NCBI GenBank assembly: GCA_023416695.1
Contig: JAEZGY010000104.1
Location: forward strand, 1 to 47,029
Origin: Bacillota bacterium
Lineage (GTDB): Bacteria > Bacillota > Clostridia > Lachnospirales > Lachnospiraceae
Reading direction: 5' to 3'
Length of the DNA: 47,029 nt
Part shown: piece by piece, positions 43,239 to 47,029 of the stretch
Position numbering within the stretch: position 1 is the first letter of the stretch
Layout of the letters: every line of letters starts with the position of its first letter
Notes under the pieces: generated by a model
What the model was told of the DNA's origin: nothing
Seen by the model: the letters and a program-made list of their open reading frames with translations, nothing else
Database searches by the model: none
Position numbers and translations under genes: made by a program

Positions 43239-44174
43239 TTACAATTTTATTTTTCCAAGAAGGCTGCCAAGACTTGTGCTAGCAGTTCCTTCGCTACTGT
43301 ATTCTACAGGAACTTCTTCTATATCCTCTACTACAGCAGCAATATCCAGAACGGACTTCATATCTAAGCTAATCTTTCCATCTACGACATCTATAATCTT
43401 AACTTTAACTTCATCCCCTAGCTTTAACACTTCATTTGGAGATTTGATATGCTTTCCACAGATTCTAGAAATATGAACTAGGCCAGTTAACCCCTCTCCT
43501 ATGCTGACAAAAGCGCCATAAGGAGCAATCTTTTCAACTATACCAGTTGTTATAATACCCTTTTGAAGATTATTTAACTTCTGTTTATGTGCCATGTCGG
43601 CATTCTTTTTTTCCACTACCTTAGCAGACAGTACCAATTTCTTATTCTGAGGCTCTACTGTAATCGCTTGAACCTCAAGTTTTTTCATCACCCAATCTTC
43701 AAGATTTTCCACATAAGAGATAGATAACTGTGAGGCAGGAATAAATCCCCTTATACCATTTACATAAGCGATGACACCAGCGTTTACTACACTGTCCACT
43801 GTTACTGTAAATACCTTTTCCTGCTCCATTGCTTCCCTTAAGCACTTCCAAGCCTCTTCACTGTATGCTTGCTTTTTGGATAGAATAACGTAGCCTTCTC
43901 CATTGTCGACATCAAGAACGGTACATTTAAACTGTTGACCCTTCTCAATGTTACCATACATAGAAAAATGAGGGTCATCGCTTATTTCACCTATGGAAAT
44001 CTTACCCTCTGCGTAAGAACCGATATCTACTAGTACTCCATCCTCTTTTATATCAATTACGGTGCAATTGACAATATCTCCTTCTCTCATTCGATGGAAG
44101 GAACGATTAATTTCCTCCTCGAAATCAGCCATCGTAAGTTGTTCCTCTACTAATTTATTTTCTGTTTCTGACAT
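43239..44174 (-). CDS. S1-domain RNA-binding protein (RpsA-like)
   Basis: 311 residues from ATG 44174 (MSETENKLVEEQ), with AGGAAAGGG upstream. Three S1 domains are seen: about 35-100 (GDIVNCTVIDIKEDGVLVDIG), 118-186 (a weaker copy with GIRGFIPASQLS) and 203-275 (GIVEKIAPYGAFVSIGEGLT). This is the short RpsA-like form common in Firmicutes, which is not certain to sit on the ribosome. The acidic first 30 residues and the Ser-rich tail look disordered. It starts 29 bases past the acetyltransferase stop, probably in the same transcript. Confidence 0.88.
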   Translation of the reverse strand: MSETENKLVEEQLTMADFEEEINRSFHRMREGDIVNCTVIDIKEDGVLVDIGSYAEGKISIGEISDDPHFSMYGNIEKGQQFKCTVLDVDNGEGYVILSKKQAYSEEAWKCLREAMEQEKVFTVTVDSVVNAGVIAYVNGIRGFIPASQLSISYVENLEDWVMKKLEVQAITVEPQNKKLVLSAKVVEKKNADMAHKQKLNNLQKGIITTGIVEKIAPYGAFVSIGEGLTGLVHISRICGKHIKSPNEVLKLGDEVKVKIIDVVDGKISLDMKSVLDIAAVVEDIEEVPVEYSSEGTASTSLGSLLGKIKL

Positions 44175-44202
44175 ACTTATACGCCCTTTCCTAGCATTTG
44201 TT

Positions 44203-44970
44203 TTATTCAACATACTTTACACGAAACCAATAAGAGTAAAGATAGTGAAAACCTAAACTCTCATAAATTCTTTTGGCAATGCTATTATCCTTTACAACTT
44301 GAAGATATGCCTTATGAATACCTCTAGCTTTCGCCTCTGTCAAAAGAGCAGAGCAAATACTTTTTGCTAGACCATTCCCTCGATAGCCTTCCTCCACATA
44401 GATAGCGTAAATCCCAATATGATCCCTTTCCATAATGCCAAGTCCAGTAGCAATGGTCCTTCCCTCATGACGAACACAGGCAGAGATTACATCTCTTGGG
44501 ATTGCCTCATACATTTTAGGTACGATGGCATGATGATTCGGATTAGTGGTCTTATTAAGTCGAAATAAGTCTTTAATCCAGTCCTCTGAGATGTGATTCT
44601 GAAGTTCTATCGTCATAGAAGCATTATTAGCTGGGTCAAAAGTATTAAGTTCCAGTATATAGGTATCCGTCTCATGCTCTATGGAATAGCCCTGAGAGGC
44701 TAAATACTGATTTAATTGCGGGTGAAAAAGTGGATTAATTTTAAAGACAGAAGGAGTATGAAGCCTCTTATAATTGGCTTCACAATAAGCTACCTTCTCC
44801 GTTAAGGGCAGTTTAGAGGCTCCAATAATGTTTACACAGTTTGTACGATGTGTATAAAAATCAGAATACCCTATAAGCCAGTCGTCGTAAAGCTCCGCTT
44901 TATAAGAAGGCCAGGCATTAAAAGAGAGTTCTTCTACAAATTTTATGTAGTTATGTTTAGTAATGCCTAT
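44203..44970 (-). CDS. GNAT acetyltransferase with apparent AUA start codon
   Basis: 255 residues if read from ATA at 44970-44968. The frame is open from a stop near 44988 down to TAA at 44203, with no ATG, GTG or TTG before the internal Met at 44616. The upstream 118 residues clearly belong: FVEELSFNAWPSYKAELYDD and THRTNCVNI match the N-terminus of a known GNAT family. A strong AAGGAGGG lies seven bases before ATA. The C-terminal GNAT core has YVEEGYRGNGLAKSI (CoA loop) and RIYESLGFHYLY. It is a real AUA/AUU start, a start mutation, or a sequencing error. Substrate unknown. Confidence 0.75.
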   Translation of the reverse strand: MGITKHNYIKFVEELSFNAWPSYKAELYDDWLIGYSDFYTHRTNCVNIIGASKLPLTEKVAYCEANYKRLHTPSVFKINPLFHPQLNQYLASQGYSIEHETDTYILELNTFDPANNASMTIELQNHISEDWIKDLFRLNKTTNPNHHAIVPKMYEAIPRDVISACVRHEGRTIATGLGIMERDHIGIYAIYVEEGYRGNGLAKSICSALLTEAKARGIHKAYLQVVKDNSIAKRIYESLGFHYLYSYWFRVKYVE

Positions 44971-45014
44971 GTGAATCCCTCCTTACTGACGATGTGATTA
45001 AAACATGTAAAATT

Positions 45015-45044
45015 ATTATAGTATAAAGTATTAGAGGGTTGCAA
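45015..45044 (-). promoter_or_regulatory. Promoter for the GNAT-S1 unit
   Basis: On the minus strand, -35 TTGCAA and -10 TATAAT are 18 bases apart, about 45 bases before the predicted ATA start. Its position supports translation starting near 44970 rather than at the internal Met. Confidence 0.55.
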
Positions 45045-45064
45045 GGGCTAGGGTAAAAAATGTT

Positions 45065-45094
45065 TTGGCACCTACAGAATGTATTGCATATGAT
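45065..45094 (+). promoter_or_regulatory. Promoter for the 60-residue gene
   Basis: -35 TTGGCA and -10 TATGAT with an 18-base spacer, 30 bases before ATG 45124. Confidence 0.4.
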
Positions 45095-45123
45095 AAAGAA
45101 TACAGAGGGAAAAGAGGTATGAT

Positions 45124-45306
45124 ATGATTAATCACATAAATAATGGGCACCCTATAAAAAACGAGTGGGGTGATAGATTGGCAGAAATGTATGCAAAATT
45201 AATTCTAGAGGGAAAGCGGTTTTTTGCAGAGGTTCCCCAGGAAGTCAAAGAAGAAACCAGGCGACTGCTAATAGAGATGGGCAGAGAAGACCTGACAGAA
45301 GAATAA
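45124..45306 (+). CDS. Small 60-residue protein, function unknown
   Basis: 60 residues, acidic and largely helical (WGDRLAEMYAKLILEGKRFF, VKEETRRLLIEMGRED). It has no signal peptide, membrane helix or known motif. It has its own plausible promoter, an AGAGG ribosome site five bases before ATG, and a hairpin directly after the stop. The neat framing by signals, rather than homology, supports it as a gene. Its neighbours on both sides run on the other strand, so no operon partner hints at a role. Confidence 0.6.
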   Translation: MINHINNGHPIKNEWGDRLAEMYAKLILEGKRFFAEVPQEVKEETRRLLIEMGREDLTEE

Positions 45307-45348
45307 AGAAAAGGGTCTGTTGCACTAATATGCGCCAGACCCTTATAA
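45304..45348. terminator. Terminator shared by the small gene and trpB2
   Basis: AAGGGTCTG/CAGACCCTT (45311-45319 with 45336-45344), extended by a weak inner stem. On the minus strand it is followed by TTTTCTTT, so it works best for trpB2. On the plus side the tract is only TTATAAG. Confidence 0.7.
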
Positions 45349-45382
45349 GTTTACGTAAGATGTATACTCTCAGAGAAGGAAG

Positions 45383-46762
45383 TTACTGAATTCCAGGGAT
45401 TTTTGGTAGTTCACTAAAGCTCTTTTCTAACTCCTCATCTGTAGGAATGTAGTCCGACATGTTGCCCTCTCGGTAAGCAGAATAAGCAGACATATCAAAA
45501 TAGCCAGTTCCAGTTAATCCAAATAAGATTGTTTTAGCCTCTCCTGTTTCCTTACATTTTAGAGCCTCATCAATAGCACAGCGTATTGCATGGGAGGATT
45601 CTGGAGCTGGTAAAATAGTTTCATACTTGGCAAACATAGTAGCGGCTTCAAATACTTTTGTCTGCTCTACAGAAACAGCCTCCAAATATCCATCGTGGTA
45701 AAGTTTTGATAAAATAGGACTCATGCCATGATAACGAAGACCTCCTGCATGGTTAGCAGATGGCATAAAGGTGCAGCCCAAGGTATACATTCTTGCCAAA
45801 GGAGTTACTTTTCCAGTGTCACAGAAATCGTAAGCATATCGTCCTCTGGTAAAGGAAGGACAGCTAGCTGGTTCTACAGCAACTAGTCTAGGACTTTTCT
45901 TACCTAATAATTTATCCTGGGCAAATGGAGCAATTAATCCTCCTAAATTAGAGCCACCACCAGCACAACCGATTACTATGTCAGGATACTCATCAATTAA
46001 CTCCATAGCTGTTTTACTTTCTAGACCAATAATTGATTGGTGAAGAAGTACTTGATTTAATACGGAGCCAAGTACATATTTACAACCTGGAGTGGTTACT
46101 GCTTTTTCAACTGCCTCGGAAATAGCACATCCTAAGCTTCCACTGCTATCAGGATACTGTTCAAGAATTGCACGGCCAGCATTTGTGGTATTACTTGGAC
46201 TAGGGATAATGTTAGCATCAAAGGTTTCAATTATTGCTTTTCTGTAAGGCTTCTGTTCATAAGAACATTTTACCATATAAACAGTAAGTGGGAGGTCATA
46301 GTAGTCACAAGCCTCTGCAAGTGCTGTTCCCCATTGGCCAGCGCCTGTTTCTGTTGTTAGCCCAGTAAGACCCTGTTTCTTAGCATAGTATGCTTGTGCT
46401 ATAGCAGAGTTTAACTTGTGGCTGCCAGAGGTATTATTTCCCTCATATTTGTAGTAGATCTTTGCTGGAGTGCCTAAAGCTTTTTCTAGATTAAACGCAC
46501 GAATCAATGGAGATGGACGGTACATTTTGTAGAATTCTTGAATCTCTTCTGGAATATCAATATAGCGAGTGGTATTATCCATTTCTTGTTTTGCAAGCTC
46601 CTCGCAAAATACAGGGTATAGCTCCTCTACAGTTGCTGGTTGAAGTGTGCCAGGGTTTAACATTGGATCCGGCAAGGACTTCATATCTGCTCTTAAGTTA
46701 TACCATTGTTTTGGCATCTGCTCCTCAGATAAATAAATACGATGTGGAATTTTTTTCATCAT
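45383..46762 (-). CDS. trpB: Tryptophan synthase beta chain, TrpB2 type
   Basis: 459 residues; the three Met codons at 46765, 46762 and 46759 are alternatives, and the second or third fits the AAAGGGG site best. It is a PLP enzyme that joins indole and serine to make tryptophan. The PLP Lys is in NNTSGSHKLNSA (about 116), the Glu-Thr-Gly-Ala-Gly-Gln loop follows, and GCAGGGSNLGG binds phosphate. The long form with an extended N-terminus (PHRIYLSEEQMPKQWYNL) marks the TrpB2 family, which works without TrpA and may salvage indole. No trpA is beside it. A tryptophan T-box precedes it. Confidence 0.93.
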   Translation of the reverse strand: MMKKIPHRIYLSEEQMPKQWYNLRADMKSLPDPMLNPGTLQPATVEELYPVFCEELAKQEMDNTTRYIDIPEEIQEFYKMYRPSPLIRAFNLEKALGTPAKIYYKYEGNNTSGSHKLNSAIAQAYYAKKQGLTGLTTETGAGQWGTALAEACDYYDLPLTVYMVKCSYEQKPYRKAIIETFDANIIPSPSNTTNAGRAILEQYPDSSGSLGCAISEAVEKAVTTPGCKYVLGSVLNQVLLHQSIIGLESKTAMELIDEYPDIVIGCAGGGSNLGGLIAPFAQDKLLGKKSPRLVAVEPASCPSFTRGRYAYDFCDTGKVTPLARMYTLGCTFMPSANHAGGLRYHGMSPILSKLYHDGYLEAVSVEQTKVFEAATMFAKYETILPAPESSHAIRCAIDEALKCKETGEAKTILFGLTGTGYFDMSAYSAYREGNMSDYIPTDEELEKSFSELPKIPGIQ

Positions 46763-46805
46763 CATTTCCCCTTTCTTATAATAGGTTTTTACGTTATAGT
46801 TGCAT

Positions 46806-46848
46806 AAAAAAAGACTTTTGTCACAGTATTTCTACTGGGACAAAAGTC
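46806..46848 (-). terminator. T-box terminator hairpin
   Basis: On the minus strand, stem GACTTTTGTC (46848-46839) pairs with GACAAAAGTC (46822-46813), with an inner CAGTA/TACTG extension and one mismatch, then seven T (46812-46806). It is the OFF state of the T-box leader, 44 bases before the trpB2 start. Confidence 0.93.
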
Positions 46849-47029
46849 ATATTATACTTCTGCGGTACCACCCAAATTGACGCTTATCACGTCCACTCAC
46901 TCCATATACTGACATATATGCTCCCTTTGTAACATGTGGAGATCACGTTAGGCATTACTTGGAATGAATCCTTTCTTCCTACCCTCATAAGTCCATTCAG
47001 TAAAAATGCTGATGTTACGCTTACACCCT
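46806..47029 (-). promoter_or_regulatory. Tryptophan-specific T-box leader (5' end outside the window)
   Basis: The T-box core TGGGTGGTACCGCA lies at 46874-46861 on the minus strand, just before the terminator, so uncharged tRNA can favour an antiterminator. In the stem I part, the specifier-loop sequence CTGAATGGAC gives UGG (46995-46993), the Trp codon. GGTGTAAGCG near 47026 resembles the distal loop. The 5' half of stem I and the promoter lie beyond the window edge. Confidence 0.9.

Noticed and set aside
44614..44987. Frameshift or nonsense break as the reason the GNAT gene lacks a start
   Set aside because: The reading frame is intact across the whole length and matches the family throughout. 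Only the start codon is unusual.
46507..46932. 141-codon open frame on the plus strand
   Set aside because: It is antisense to trpB2 and its T-box leader, both of which are well supported.
1..47029. CRISPR arrays, insertion sequences, prophage or integrated elements next to the tRNA genes
   Set aside because: No direct-repeat arrays, transposase or integrase genes, or duplicated tRNA ends were seen. Both tRNAs are followed directly by terminators.

Overview
The window looks like chromosomal DNA of a low-GC, anaerobic, Gram-positive Clostridia, most likely Lachnospiraceae (a relative of Lachnoclostridium or Clostridium phytofermentans). Species is not proven. The evidence is the origin-proximal order yidC-jag-mnmE-mnmG-rsmG...parA-parB, a V-type ATPase operon, a fused AdhE with a Rex operator, a DUF3881 gene, and AT-rich DNA with strong AGGAGG ribosome sites. 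No phage, transposase, insertion sequence or CRISPR array is visible.

Layout. 1-5.4 kb: end of yidC, then jag, mnmE, mnmG, rsmG and a GNAT gene (membrane insertion, RNA binding, tRNA and rRNA modification). 5.4-8 kb: an insertion between rsmG and parA that is not in the textbook order, made of a divergent membrane-anchored alpha/beta-hydrolase-like gene and a cytosolic DegS/DegU-type two-component pair. 8-10.5 kb: two parS sites, parA, parB and a DUF4446 gene. The first parS is the centre of a 66-bp perfect palindrome that includes the end of the response-regulator gene. 10.5-18.5 kb: adhE with promoter and Rex operator, an APH-like kinase, an HD-GYP protein, a DUF3881 gene, tRNA-Arg(CCU), a small membrane protein, and an exonuclease with a Cys-rich tail.

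18.5-28.8 kb, minus strand: a D-Ala-D-Ala carboxypeptidase, then a complete nine-gene V-type ATPase operon (order of transcription H/G-C-I-K-F-E-A-B-D). 29.2-33.7 kb: trmB, a 45-codon gene, trxA, an AI-2E family permease, tRNA-Lys(CUU), and a lipoprotein metallo-beta-lactamase with a DUF3006 partner. 33.9-41.3 kb: five tightly packed genes, MoxR ATPase, DUF58, a 1002-residue membrane transglutaminase, and an OmpR/histidine-kinase pair. 41.4-43.2 kb: a small alarmone synthetase and a coiled-coil membrane protein. 43.2-47 kb: an S1 protein, a GNAT enzyme whose frame has no ATG/GTG/TTG start at its natural N-terminus, a small gene, and a TrpB2-type tryptophan synthase beta chain behind a T-box leader with a UGG specifier.

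The items most worth a second look are the parS-centred 66-bp palindrome, the GNAT gene with an apparent AUA start, the transglutaminase operon that carries its own two-component system, the hydrolase-like protein with a degenerate nucleophile elbow beside a sensorless kinase, and the exonuclease with a zinc-ribbon-like tail. Product names rest on motifs and family knowledge. No database search was possible.
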